Positions 32,592 through 43,405 of a stretch of DNA of 64,000 nucleotides are shown here, in pieces; position 1 is the stretch's first letter, and each line of letters opens with the position of its first letter. Source of the DNA: Betaproteobacteria bacterium UKL13-2 (GTDB lineage: Bacteria > Pseudomonadota > Gammaproteobacteria > Burkholderiales > Usitatibacteraceae); contig CP012157.1 in assembly GCA_001602455.1 (NCBI GenBank), forward strand, positions 3,095,733 to 3,159,732, read 5' to 3'. The notes under the pieces were generated by a model, which saw only the letters and a program-made list of their open reading frames with translations, made no database searches and was not told the origin of the DNA. Both the position numbers and the translations under genes were made by a program.

Positions 32592-32822
32592 TCATCGATT
32601 GGTGATTTCGGACGTTGTAATGTCAACCTGCAGCTTAGGTTTGCCAAGGGCTTTCAGATTGTGCTCGGCGTGAGCGGCAAGCGCTGCCTCGGTTACAGGT
32701 CGTCATGTTTTTTGAACTTGTACCGTTGCAGGCAATCTTGAAAGGCATATCATTGAGCCATGTTTCATCAAGGTGAACGACCAAGGTGAGTACGGCGCCG
32801 GTGGCGACACCGGCTGCATCAC
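32592..32822 (-). pseudogene. Frameshifted remnant of an unknown gene
   Basis: On the minus strand GAVLTLVVHLDETWLNDMPF continues to KIACNGT in one frame. The sense then switches to another frame: PVTEAALAAHAEHNLKALGK, PKLQVDITTSEITNR, stop at 32592-32594. The second half contains an in-frame TGA near the switch. The beginning of the gene is missing; the ribosome site of the next gene on the plus strand lies where it should continue. The protein family was not recognised. Confidence 0.4.
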
Positions 32823-32837
32823 AAGGAGGTAAGTCCC

Positions 32838-33392
32838 ATGCGTCATATTCTGAAGTTTTCAACACTGGCATCGGCAATGGTTTCGGCGGCAGCGCTTACG
32901 ACCCCCGCCTTTGCCCAAGCCGTCGGCACCGTCATTTCCAGCACGCCAGTATTGAAGCGCGTCACCGAGACACCACGCGGCTGCAAGCCTACGCCGCAGC
33001 GTGCGTGTGAGCTGGTGACCGAAGATCGCTTAATCGGCTACAAGGTTGTTTACGAATACAACGGCAAACAACACGAGGTGCAGCTACCCTTCGCAGTGGG
33101 CGCAACGATTCCGCTTGAGACTTCCTATGGCACTACAGAACGTTCAATGACGCCTGCATCCACGCCTTCGGTCACACCAACACCAAGCTATGAATCCACA
33201 TACAGGTCGGCACCACGGGTTGTTGAGCGGGTCTATGTCGAGCCTAGCTATCGCAGCGACTACGACCCCTATTCTTACGGGCCGATCGTGCCGCTTGGCT
33301 TGACGCTAGGCTTAGGCTATGCGGCGGGCCGCTACTACTGGCCACGCGGATATGTACACCACGGCGGCGGCAGACGCGGTCATCGCCGATGA
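32838..33392 (+). CDS. Secreted/envelope protein related to glycine-zipper surface antigens (tentative)
   Basis: A 184-residue protein with an AAGGAGG ribosome site and a signal peptide (cleaved near AFA-QAVG). The region TVISSTPVLKRVTETPRGCK...GYKVVYEYNGKQHEVQLPF resembles the C-terminal beta part of 17-kDa-antigen-like glycine-zipper proteins, which read similarly (cysteine pair, then 'GYxVxYxYxG'). The rest is proline/tyrosine/arginine-rich (YRSAPRVVERVYVEPSYRSD), has one glycine-rich hydrophobic segment (PLGLTLGLGYAAGRYYW) and a His/Gly/Arg tail (HHGGGRRGHRR). Function unknown. It ends with a strong terminator. Confidence 0.65.
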   Translation: MRHILKFSTLASAMVSAAALTTPAFAQAVGTVISSTPVLKRVTETPRGCKPTPQRACELVTEDRLIGYKVVYEYNGKQHEVQLPFAVGATIPLETSYGTTERSMTPASTPSVTPTPSYESTYRSAPRVVERVYVEPSYRSDYDPYSYGPIVPLGLTLGLGYAAGRYYWPRGYVHHGGGRRGHRR

Positions 33393-33415
33393 TTTTTCAG
33401 TGAGCGTGAGCTTCG

Positions 33416-33446
33416 GGCGCTACGAGATTCGTAGCGCCTTTTTTAT
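33416..33446 (+). terminator. Rho-independent terminator
   Basis: Stem GGCGCTACGA (33416-33425), loop GAT, and TCGTAGCGCC (33429-33438) are followed by TTTTTTATTT. It lies 24 bp after the stop of the plus-strand secreted protein gene. Confidence 0.9.
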
Positions 33447-33451
33447 TTGGT

Positions 33452-33482
33452 AAGCGGCTAAAGTGGCTAAAGTGGCTAAAGC
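33452..33482. repeat. 9-bp tandem repeat (GTGGCTAAA)
   Basis: Three near-identical GCGGCTAAA/GTGGCTAAA units run into the 3' end of the dehydrogenase gene on the minus strand. Confidence 0.6.
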
Positions 33483-34540
33483 GCCTCGGCGATGGCAGTG
33501 CCGACTTCAAAAGTGTACGCCTTGCCGCCGAGGTCTGCCGTACGTGGCCCCGCTGCGATCACAGTCTCAATAGCTTTCACCACTGCGGCCGCTGCATCCG
33601 TATGGCCGAGGTGCTCAAGCATCATGGCCCCGCTCCAAATCTGCCCGATTGGGTTGGCGATGCCGCGCCCAAAAATATCTGGCGCGCTGCCATGCACCGG
33701 CTCGAAACAGCTTGGCACGTTACGATCAGGATTCAGGTTTGCCGAAGGTGCAATGCCAATCGGCCCCACACAGGCTGAGCCCACCCGTGAAAGAATCTCG
33801 CCGAACAATGTTGATGCAACGATCACGTCAAACAAATCTGGTTGACTGACCAGCTCGCCAGTAAGTGCATCGATATGAAACTGCGAGGTACGAATGTCGG
33901 GGTATGCTGCCGATATTTCGGCGAAGCGCTCGTCCCAGTGCGGCATGGTGTAGGCGATGGCATTCGACTTGGTGCAAGATGTGACGTGCTGACGCTCACG
34001 CTTACGTGCAAGCTCGAACGCAAACCGCATGACACGATCCATGCCGCGCCGCGAAAAGACCGTTTGTTGCATCGAAATCTCTTCGTCACCACCGGCATAC
34101 ATACGGCCACCGATCGACGAGTACTCGCCCTCAATGTTTTCGCGGACGACGACTAAATCAATATTTCTCGGACGGCGGCTGTTACTCAGCGGCGAAAGCG
34201 CGCCAGGCAAAAAGCGGATCGGCCGCACGTTCGCAAACAGCTTGAATTCACGCCGAATCTGCATCACCAGCCCGCCGAAAGAGAGGTGGTCTGGCACGGT
34301 GGGAAATCCCACGGCTCCCAACAAAATCGCGTCGTGGTGACGAATTTCGCGTAAGCCGCCGGCGGGCATCATGCGACCATATTGCTGGTAGTAGTCACAG
34401 CTCCAAGGCTTTTCGTCCCACTCAAAGTTGATACCAAATTTACGGCCAGCCGCTTCCAGCACGCGCAGGCCTTCAGGCATTACTTCTTTTCCGACCCCAT
34501 CTCCGGGGATCACGGCAATTTTGTATTTCTTAATCGTCAT
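33476..34540 (-). CDS. Tartrate dehydrogenase/D-malate dehydrogenase family (TtuC/DmlA type)
   Basis: A 354-residue beta-decarboxylating dehydrogenase. Features are YKIAVIPGDGVGKEVMPEGL, the substrate-binding LFANVRPIRFLPG arginines, VVVRENIEGEYSSIGGR, and the catalytic Lys in TSCTKSNAIAY. The metal aspartates lie in IDALTGELVSQPDLFDVIVA. The C-terminal GSAPDIFGRGIANPIG signature binds NAD. The family oxidises L-tartrate, D-malate or related 2-hydroxyacids, with NAD reduction and often decarboxylation. Which substrate applies here is unclear. It stands 310 bp downstream of the formate dehydrogenase genes on the same strand, with a family-B repeat between. Confidence 0.85.
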   Translation of the reverse strand: MTIKKYKIAVIPGDGVGKEVMPEGLRVLEAAGRKFGINFEWDEKPWSCDYYQQYGRMMPAGGLREIRHHDAILLGAVGFPTVPDHLSFGGLVMQIRREFKLFANVRPIRFLPGALSPLSNSRRPRNIDLVVVRENIEGEYSSIGGRMYAGGDEEISMQQTVFSRRGMDRVMRFAFELARKRERQHVTSCTKSNAIAYTMPHWDERFAEISAAYPDIRTSQFHIDALTGELVSQPDLFDVIVASTLFGEILSRVGSACVGPIGIAPSANLNPDRNVPSCFEPVHGSAPDIFGRGIANPIGQIWSGAMMLEHLGHTDAAAAVVKAIETVIAAGPRTADLGGKAYTFEVGTAIAEAL

Positions 34541-34694
34541 CCAGCAATCCTATAGACGCATCCATCGGCGCATCCATTTACAAAGCAGATTCGCCGAATT
34601 TTTCTGCACAGCGTGATTGCCGTGTGATGCCGGATTTTGACAGTGATTTGGGCGATTTGTTGCAGCGCCGAATGTATGCTTTCTCAGCAGCGAG
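34541..34694. other. Gap before repeat B3
   Basis: About 150 bp upstream of the dehydrogenase gene. It contains tandem-like GCATCC(AT)/GACGCATCCATCGGCGCATCC sequence close to the start codon and otherwise no gene or structure I can support. Confidence 0.3.
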
Positions 34695-34852
34695 CCTGAA
34701 TACTTCATGGGTCGCCCGCCGCGTCGAAGGATGTTGCCTCCGAGCGATTGGCAAACATCGCTCGCTATGCGTTGGTCGGTCAGGCGAACAATCGCTCGCC
34801 TGTTCACTCGCGCACCCACTTTCAATCGCGCCCCTATGAAATGTTCAGACTA
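34695..34852 (-). repeat. Repeat family B, copy 3 (starts at a TAG stop codon)
   Basis: Read on the minus strand, TAGTCTGAACATTTCATAGGGG starts with the stop codon of the formate dehydrogenase alpha gene (34852-34850). The copy ends at about 34695 with CATGAAGTATTCAGG, an imperfect inverted partner of the first end. About 158 bp, shorter than copy 4. Confidence 0.65.
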
Positions 34853-37696
34853 GGCGGCTGCATTCTTGAATGCCATGCCGCCGCCGTAGCTCGAAAGCTC
34901 AACCATCTGGGCACCCTTGGTGACGTTTACCGCGCAGTACTTTAGCTCGGCAATCTTGCCAAACGGGTCTAGCGCCGGGTTGGTGAGCATGTTGGCTGCC
35001 GCCTCGTAAAACGCGAATGGCATAAACACGCAGCCTATCGGTATGCCTTCGTCTGCGCGAACCGTGATACCGACATGGCCGCGTCGCGAGGCGATGGTCA
35101 CTGTGTCGCCCGCGGCGACACCAACTTTACGCATGTCGATCGGGTTCATACTCGCGACCGCGTTGGGCTCAATGGCGTCTAGCACCGATGCGCGGCGCGT
35201 CATGGAGCCAGTATGCCAATGTTCGAGTTGGCGACCGGTGATCAATACAAATGGAAATTCCGTGTCGGGCCGTTCATTGGCGGGGATGATGTCGGCTGGA
35301 ACAAATGTTGCGCGACCCGTGGCGGTGGGGAATTTGTCGATGAATACCACCGGCTGGCCGGGATCGTTATCGCCAGCGCATGGGTAAGTCACACTCGATT
35401 CACGATTGAGGCGATCCCAACTAATGCCACTGATGGAGTTCTGCGCGATGTGCATTTCTTCATATACGGCAGCAACACCGCTGTCGTCGCCTTGGTAGTT
35501 CCAGTCTAGGCCGAGGCGCTGCGCAAGCTGCTGGATAATCCACAAATCCTGCTTGGCCTCGCCCGGGCAATCAAGTGCGCGGCGGCCGAGTTGCACCATA
35601 CGATCTGTATTGGTAACCGTTCCCATTTTTTCCGGCCAAGCGGAGGCGGGTAACACCACATCGGCGAGATAGGCGGTTTCGGTTAAGAAGATGTCTTGCA
35701 CCACCAGCATTTGCAAGTTCGCCAATCCGGCGCGTGCATGGTTGGAGTCCGGGTCTGACATGGCGGGGTTTTCTCCCATCACGTACATACCCTTGATGCG
35801 GCCGTCACACGCCGCATCAATGATTTCGACCACCGTGAGGCCGGGCTCGTTGTCCAAGGTTGTATTCCACAGTTTCTCGAAACGTGCGTGGTTCTGCGGG
35901 TTATCAACACGTTTGTAGTCCGGGAACATCATCGGGATCAAGCCGGCATCTGATGCGCCTTGCACATTGTTTTGTCCGCGCAGCGGATGTAAGCCTGAGC
36001 CGGGTTTACCGACTTGGCCGGTCATCAAGGTCAGCGCGATCAAGCAGCGCGCATTGTCGGTGCCGTGGACGTGTTGCGAGATACCCATGCCCCAAAGAAT
36101 GATTGAGGCTTTCGAGGTTGCGTAAGCCCGCGCCACTTCACGCAAGGTTTCCGCCGGTATGCCGCATAGCGGTGCCATTTTCTCTGGCGAAAACGCTTTC
36201 GCATTGGCCTTAAGCGCTTCGTAATTCTCGGTGCGGTTCTTGATGAAATCTTCATCGACCAAACCTTCTTCGATGATGGTGTGAATCATCGCGTTTAACA
36301 TCGCGACGTCCATGTCCGGTTTGAATTGCAGATAGCGCCACGCATGGCGATACAAATCATTGCGACGCGGGTCGGCAACGATGAGCTTTGCATTTCTTTT
36401 GGTCGCGTTTTTGATCCATGTCGCCGCCACCGGGTGGTTAGAGGTTGGATTGGCGCCGATGATAAAAATTACTTCGGCGTTTTCAACATCCCCTACTTGA
36501 TTCGATACCGCACCCGAGCCGACCCCTTCGAGCAATGCGGCCACCGATGATGCATGACACAAGCGTGTGCAGTGATCGACGTTATTCGAGCCAAAACCGA
36601 CACGCACCAATTTCTGAAAGAGGTAGGCTTCTTCGTTCGAGCCTTTTGCACTACCAAACCCGGCAAGTGATTTCGCGCCATGATGATCGCGCAGCTTCGC
36701 CAGTGTTCCGCCGCCAAAATCGAGCGCCTCTTCCCATGTGGCCTCACGAAATACGTCGCGCCAATTTTCCGGGTCCATGCGGAAGTCGCCGTTTTTTGGC
36801 ACACCGTCTTTACGAATCAACGGTGTGGTGAGACGCTGTTTGTGGTGCACATAGTCAAAACCAAAACGCCCCTTCACACACAAGCGCGATTGGTTGGCCG
36901 GGCCATCACGTCCTTCGACACGAATGATGGTGTTGTCCTTAACGTGATAGGTAAGCTGACACCCGACACCGCAGTATGGGCAGACGCTATCGACTTTTTT
37001 GTCGGCGACGACTGCATAGGCTTCTTTCGCCGGTGCGAGCGCGCCAGTCGGGCAGGCCTGCACACATTCACCACAGGCCACACAGGTAGAAGCGCCCATC
37101 GGGTCATCAAAGTCAAACACGATCTTGGATTCGGCACCACGAAACGCATAACCAATCACGTCGTTGTTTTGCTCTTCACGGCACGCACGAACACAGCGGG
37201 TGCATTGAATACAGGCATCCAGATTCACACTCATCGCCGGATGCGAAAAATCTGGCGCAGGCGCGGGATGTTTAGCCACTTTCGACCAAAACCGGGACGC
37301 GCCTACTCCGAGACGTGTTTTCCACATACTAAGTTCGTTGTCTTGCGGCTTGTGATTTTTTTCTGGTGCGTCAGAGGTCAAAAGCTCAAGCACCATCCTT
37401 TGCGAATGTAATGCGCGCGGTGAGTTGGTCAAGACTTCCATATTGCGGCTGGGATGGCGACAACACGATGGGGCAAGCACCCTTTCGCCTTTGATTTCAA
37501 CCACACAAGCGCGGCAATTGCCGTCTGGCCGATAACCCGGCTTGTAACAGAGATGCGGGATTTCTTTGCCGTGTTCTTTCGCAATTTCGATCAGCGTTTG
37601 GTCGGCAAAGGCCGTCACTTTTTCACCGTCGAGGGTGAATTCGACAGTGGTGCGCGGTTTTGCCAAATGCGCGATTGGGTCGGACATCATGTTCAT
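34850..37696 (-). CDS. fdsA: NAD-dependent formate dehydrogenase, molybdenum (alpha) subunit
   Basis: A 948-residue protein with the FdsA domain order. The N-terminal [2Fe-2S] domain has HLCYKPGYRPDGNCRACVVEI. Then come two [4Fe-4S] ferredoxin-type clusters (CIQCTRCVRACREEQ; CVACGECVQACPTGAL), the catalytic-subunit cluster (VCPYCGVGCQL), and the bis-MGD domain with the active site VDHCTRLCHASSVAALLEG. The C-terminal molybdopterin-dinucleotide domain (GRQLEHWHTGSMTRRA) completes it. It oxidises formate to CO2. It follows the fused beta/gamma subunit gene by 202 bp on the same strand; that gap contains a 68-codon open frame starting at the fdsB stop (ATGA overlap) with no family. No fdsC/fdsD gene is in the window. 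Confidence 0.95.
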   Translation of the reverse strand: MNMMSDPIAHLAKPRTTVEFTLDGEKVTAFADQTLIEIAKEHGKEIPHLCYKPGYRPDGNCRACVVEIKGERVLAPSCCRHPSRNMEVLTNSPRALHSQRMVLELLTSDAPEKNHKPQDNELSMWKTRLGVGASRFWSKVAKHPAPAPDFSHPAMSVNLDACIQCTRCVRACREEQNNDVIGYAFRGAESKIVFDFDDPMGASTCVACGECVQACPTGALAPAKEAYAVVADKKVDSVCPYCGVGCQLTYHVKDNTIIRVEGRDGPANQSRLCVKGRFGFDYVHHKQRLTTPLIRKDGVPKNGDFRMDPENWRDVFREATWEEALDFGGGTLAKLRDHHGAKSLAGFGSAKGSNEEAYLFQKLVRVGFGSNNVDHCTRLCHASSVAALLEGVGSGAVSNQVGDVENAEVIFIIGANPTSNHPVAATWIKNATKRNAKLIVADPRRNDLYRHAWRYLQFKPDMDVAMLNAMIHTIIEEGLVDEDFIKNRTENYEALKANAKAFSPEKMAPLCGIPAETLREVARAYATSKASIILWGMGISQHVHGTDNARCLIALTLMTGQVGKPGSGLHPLRGQNNVQGASDAGLIPMMFPDYKRVDNPQNHARFEKLWNTTLDNEPGLTVVEIIDAACDGRIKGMYVMGENPAMSDPDSNHARAGLANLQMLVVQDIFLTETAYLADVVLPASAWPEKMGTVTNTDRMVQLGRRALDCPGEAKQDLWIIQQLAQRLGLDWNYQGDDSGVAAVYEEMHIAQNSISGISWDRLNRESSVTYPCAGDNDPGQPVVFIDKFPTATGRATFVPADIIPANERPDTEFPFVLITGRQLEHWHTGSMTRRASVLDAIEPNAVASMNPIDMRKVGVAAGDTVTIASRRGHVGITVRADEGIPIGCVFMPFAFYEAAANMLTNPALDPFGKIAELKYCAVNVTKGAQMVELSSYGGGMAFKNAAA

Positions 37697-37898
37697 GCAA
37701 TCACCTCAATACAAACATTCACCCCGGGCTACGCCGAGGTGCAACTTTTTGACGTATCCACGAAGGAGAAGCAAAGCGTCGCGAGCGCTGCCAGAGCGCG
37801 GCCGCAGGACGCGAGGCCACCGGAGTTGCCTGTGCTGTGCAATGAGGATGGCCGAGCCGTCCGAGAACAAAGCACTGGCAAGCGCAGCAGCGTTGCCA

Positions 37899-39641
37899 TC
37901 ATTCGATTTCATGGGAAAAATGCTTCACTACACACCGAATCGGATTCGGTGCCGCCTGCCCCAGACCGCAGATAGACGCATCGGCCATCGCCTGCGATAA
38001 GTCTTCCAGTAATCCCGTTTTCCATTTCGATTCTTCGAGCAGCGTCACCGCTTTTTCCGTCCCCACCCGGCAAGGCGTGCATTGCCCACAACTTTCGGCG
38101 GCAAAAAACTTCATCAGGTTGAGTGCCGCATCACGCGCCGCGTCAGCGCGACCCGCGTGCTGCGACATGATGACAATGGCAGCAGAACCTATAAAGCATC
38201 CGTGCGGTTGTAAGGTATCGAAATCGAGTGGGATATCGCCCATGCTGGCCGGCAAAATACCGCCGGACGCGCCACCGGGAAGATAGGCATAAAACGTATG
38301 CCCATCTTGCATGCCGCCGCAATATTCGTCGATGAGTTCTTTCACCGTGATCCCCGCCGGGGCGAGATGGACGCCGGGATTTTTCACACGACCGGATACC
38401 GAAAACGAACGTAGTCCCTTGCGACCATTACGGCCGTGACCGCTAAACCACGCAGCTCCCTTTTCGAGAATGTCGCGCACCCAGTGCAGCGTTTCGAAAT
38501 TGTGTTCGAGTGTCGGGCGACCAAACAGTCCAACTTGTGCAACGTACGGCGGGCGCAAGCGCGGCATACCACGTTTACCTTCGATGGATTCGATCATCGC
38601 GGATTCTTCACCGCAGATATAAGCGCCTGCGCCACGGCGAATTTCAATCTTGGGTAGCGAGATCCTTTCGCGACTCGCCCACGCCTGCGCGGCGGCCATT
38701 TCATTCTCAAGAATCGCACGACAGTGATGGTACTCGTCGCGCAGATAAACGTACGACGCCTCAATGCCCACTACGTGCGCGGCGATGAGCATGCCCTCGA
38801 TGAACCGATGCGGGTCACGCTCCAGATAGTAGCGATCCTTAAACGTACCCGGTTCGCCCTCGTCGATATTCACGGCCATGAGCCGTGGCCCGGCTTCGCC
38901 TCTGACAATGCGCCACTTACGGCCAGTTGGGAATCCGGCGCCGCCTAAGCCGCGCAGCCCAGAGTGTTCCATCTCGGCGATGGTGGCTTCAATCTCGCGT
39001 TTGCCGTTGACCACTGCCAACAGTGTCTGGTAGCCACCGTCGCGAAGGTATTGCGCGAGTCCAATATGTGTCGTTGTTTGTTGCGCGGTCGGTTTGATGG
39101 CTTTTGTGTTGACCGCTGCGACGACTGTCTCCACGGTGGCGTGGCCGAAGGCGTTTTGACCAACACAAACAGCAGGAGCCTCCGCGCAGCGACCGATACA
39201 AGGCGCTGCAATCACGCGCACCTCTTTACCCAAAATGCTCGGGAGTTTTTGAAGCAAGTCTTGTGCGCCCGCCATGCTGCAGCTCAGGGTTTCACATACC
39301 CGCACGGTCAACATGGCTGGCGTTGCATCACCTTCCTTGATGACATCAAAGTGATGATAGAAAGTCGCCACTTCATAGACTTCCGTCTGCGAGATCTTCA
39401 TCACTTCAGCAAGCGCGGCCATGTGCGGCGCGCTCAAGTGGCCAAAGCGGTCTTGGATTAGATGCAGATATTCAATCAACAGATCGCGCCTAAGGTGGCC
39501 AAGCGCGTCGTGGCCACCGAGCAGTGCTGCAATGGCCTCGCGGGCGCCAAGATCGACTTGCCGCCCCTTAGGAGTACGACGGGACTTCATCTTGTTACGA
39601 ACTTCGGCCAGCGGAATCGCGATCGTGACGCGGTCGTTCAT
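37899..39641 (-). CDS. Fused gamma-beta subunit of NAD-dependent formate dehydrogenase (FdsG-FdsB fusion)
   Basis: The ATG at 39641 (MNDRVTIAIPLAEV), preceded by CGGAGAA, gives 580 residues. Residues 1 to about 165 form a NuoE-like thioredoxin-fold domain with the [2Fe-2S] cysteines in VRVCETLSCSMAG and APCIGRCAEAP. From about 190 on it is NuoF-like: GLRGLGGAGFPTGRKW (NADH/FMN), AYICGEESAMIESIEGKRG, and the [4Fe-4S] site AAESCGQCTPCRVGTEK. In well-studied enzymes FdsG and FdsB are separate chains, so the fusion is noteworthy. The NADH-forming half of the formate dehydrogenase, it shuttles electrons from FdsA to NAD+. Confidence 0.9.
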   Translation of the reverse strand: MNDRVTIAIPLAEVRNKMKSRRTPKGRQVDLGAREAIAALLGGHDALGHLRRDLLIEYLHLIQDRFGHLSAPHMAALAEVMKISQTEVYEVATFYHHFDVIKEGDATPAMLTVRVCETLSCSMAGAQDLLQKLPSILGKEVRVIAAPCIGRCAEAPAVCVGQNAFGHATVETVVAAVNTKAIKPTAQQTTTHIGLAQYLRDGGYQTLLAVVNGKREIEATIAEMEHSGLRGLGGAGFPTGRKWRIVRGEAGPRLMAVNIDEGEPGTFKDRYYLERDPHRFIEGMLIAAHVVGIEASYVYLRDEYHHCRAILENEMAAAQAWASRERISLPKIEIRRGAGAYICGEESAMIESIEGKRGMPRLRPPYVAQVGLFGRPTLEHNFETLHWVRDILEKGAAWFSGHGRNGRKGLRSFSVSGRVKNPGVHLAPAGITVKELIDEYCGGMQDGHTFYAYLPGGASGGILPASMGDIPLDFDTLQPHGCFIGSAAIVIMSQHAGRADAARDAALNLMKFFAAESCGQCTPCRVGTEKAVTLLEESKWKTGLLEDLSQAMADASICGLGQAAPNPIRCVVKHFSHEIE

Positions 39642-39769
39642 CGAAATATTCTCCGGTACATAGCGGGTTCGGCGTCCGTGCGGATACGTGGCGCGCTGCT
39701 GGTGGAGTGGCCTTGGCTGGGCACAACCGCCAGATTTTTGATGTACGCAAGGATAGCGGCCATGCCGCA
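39639..39769 (-). pseudogene. Possible C-terminal remnant of a cytochrome c gene
   Basis: On the minus strand a frame reads GMAAILAYIKNLAVVPSQGH, continuing to TSSAPRIRTDAEPAMYRRIF and a TGA that overlaps the ATG of the FdsGB gene. The phrase 'MAAILAYIKNL..VP' is typical of the last helix of class I cytochromes c. Everything before it is missing, and a composite family-A repeat begins at 39817. The match is short and could be chance. Confidence 0.3.
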
Positions 39770-39816
39770 TGCGCCCCATGACGAACATCAAGACACCGCA
39801 GGATCGCCTGCGAAAA

Positions 39817-40153
39817 GGGAACTTCTCGAAACCGTCGCGAGCGGGCGAAGTTCGTGCCGACGGGTTTGGCAAACACGGGACACGTACCCAGTGTACGGCG
39901 AGCACCGCAGGCACGAAATTCGCCCACGCAGCAGGTTTATAGAAGTTCCCAAAATTAAAACACGCCTATTGGCGGGCACCTTCAGGCAATTATGTTCTGA
40001 AACGTCCGCCGATAGGCGAGTTTACCCTTCTGGGAGCTTCTAAAAACCGTCGCGAGCGGGTGAAGTTGGCAGTGAGGAGCAGACACGTACCCAGTGTACG
40101 GCGAGCACCGGAGCTGACAGATTCGCCCGCGCAGTAGGTTTTTAGAAGTTCCC
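39817..40153. repeat. Composite repeat A-P-A (pair of family A around a strong palindrome)
   Basis: Unit 39817-39950 and unit 40032-40153 enclose a large hairpin: CGCCTATTGGCGGGC (39963-39977) pairs with GTCCGCCGATAGGCG (40004-40018), with an inner TTCAG/CTGAA stem. Here the two A units have the same orientation for the ACGTACCCAGTGTACGG core. A third end fragment, GGGAACTTCTGG, follows at 40158. Confidence 0.75.
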
Positions 40154-40196
40154 TTCTGGGAACTTCTGGTGCTGTTGCACTGGCTGACCGAACGAG

Positions 40197-40420
40197 CCGG
40201 AACATTTCATGCGTCGCTGGTCGCGTCGAAGGAAGTTGCCGCTGGGCGATTGGACGGCCAATGTGTTTGCCACCGCAGTTGACAAACACACGCCCTCCTC
40301 CCGCACGCATTTGGCAAACATCGCAGGCGATGCTGCGGTCGGTCAGGCGAAAAATCGCTCGCCCGCTCGCCTGCTCACGCGCTCACCTGCTTTCAACCAC
40401 GCCCCCATGAAATGTTCAGG

Positions 40421-40423
<3 letters not shown>
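40197..40423 (-). repeat. Repeat family B, copy 4 (longest, starts at a TAG stop codon)
   Basis: About 227 bp. On the minus strand it starts TAGCCTGAACATTTCATGGG at the fadH stop codon (40423-40421) and ends near 40197 with CATGAAATGTTCCGG, giving inverted ends around GAACATTTCATG. Interior segments TTTGCCAAATGCGTGCGGG and GTGTTTGTCAACTGCGGTGG match copy 2. Confidence 0.7.
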
Positions 40424-42502
<2,079 letters not shown>

Positions 42503-42514
42503 TCAGGACTGTAT

Positions 42515-43399
42515 TTACGTTAGAACGGACTTGAGCAATTCACCCATCTTGGCAGGGTTCTTTGTCACTTTAATGCCGCACTCTTCCATCACTGCCAGCT
42601 TCTCTTGTGCGGTGCCTTTGCCACCAGAGATGATGGCTCCTGCATGGCCCATCCGCTTTCCCGGCGGGGCGGTGACACCGGCGATAAAACCGACAACCGG
42701 CTTCTTCATGTTGTCTTTAATCCAGCGTGCGCAAGTTTCTTCCGCGTCGCCACCAATCTCGCCGACCATGATGACCGCATCAGTTTCAGGATCATCGTTG
42801 AACAACTTCATGATGTCGATATGTTTCATGCCGTTGACTGGGTCGCCGCCAATACCCACGCAAGAAGATTGGCCGAGACCTAACTCCATCAACTGACCAA
42901 CCGCTTCGTAAGTCAGGGTGCCTGAACGCGACACAACGCCAATGCGGCCTTTTTTGTGGATGTGGCCAGGCATGATGCCGATTTTGATTTCGTCTGGTGT
43001 GATAACACCCGGACAATTTGGCCCGATTAGGATGGTGCCATTACCCTTCGCTTGCATCCGTTCGCGGGTACGAATCATGTCACGAACCGGAATACCTTCG
43101 GTGATACAAATCACCAACTCAATACCCGCGTCAACGGCTTCATCAATGGCGGCGGCGGCGAAGGGAGGTGGTACGTAAATGACCGATGCGTTTGCGCCAG
43201 TCTTTTCTTTGGCTTCAGCAACGGTATCAAAAATTGGGATGCCTTGGTAATTCTGGCCGCCCTTTTTTGGCGTCACGCCGGCGACGTAACAATTTGCACC
43301 ATTGGCGTATTCCTTACCCATCTTGGTGTGGAACATCCCAGTCTTGCCAGTAATACCCTGGGTGAGAACGCGCGTATTTTTATTGATAAGAATTGACAT
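42515..43399 (-). CDS. sucD: Succinyl-CoA synthetase alpha subunit
   Basis: A 294-residue protein with the CoA-binding Rossmann start ([20 protein letters not shown]), the [20 protein letters not shown] segment, and the phosphohistidine loop [18 protein letters not shown] with its catalytic His. Length is normal. It couples succinyl-CoA cleavage to nucleotide triphosphate formation in the citric acid cycle. It begins 6 bp after sucC; a terminator follows its stop. Confidence 0.97.
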   Translation of the reverse strand: MSILINKNTRVLTQGITGKTGMFHTKMGKEYANGANCYVAGVTPKKGGQNYQGIPIFDTVAEAKEKTGANASVIYVPPPFAAAAIDEAVDAGIELVICITEGIPVRDMIRTRERMQAKGNGTILIGPNCPGVITPDEIKIGIMPGHIHKKGRIGVVSRSGTLTYEAVGQLMELGLGQSSCVGIGGDPVNGMKHIDIMKLFNDDPETDAVIMVGEIGGDAEETCARWIKDNMKKPVVGFIAGVTAPPGKRMGHAGAIISGGKGTAQEKLAVMEECGIKVTKNPAKMGELLKSVLT

Positions 43400-43405
43400 A
43401 ATCGA

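Noticed and set aside
37706-37912. 68-codon frame overlapping the FdsGB stop (ATGA)
   Set aside because: The overlap is suggestive, but the sequence shows no family, and fdsC/fdsD-like content was not seen; left as an intergenic note.
39595-40043. Frames of 110-193 codons reading through the A-P-A composite
   Set aside because: All are translations of repeat sequence (e.g. GEFRACGARRTLGTCPVFAK) that recur at every copy in the window.
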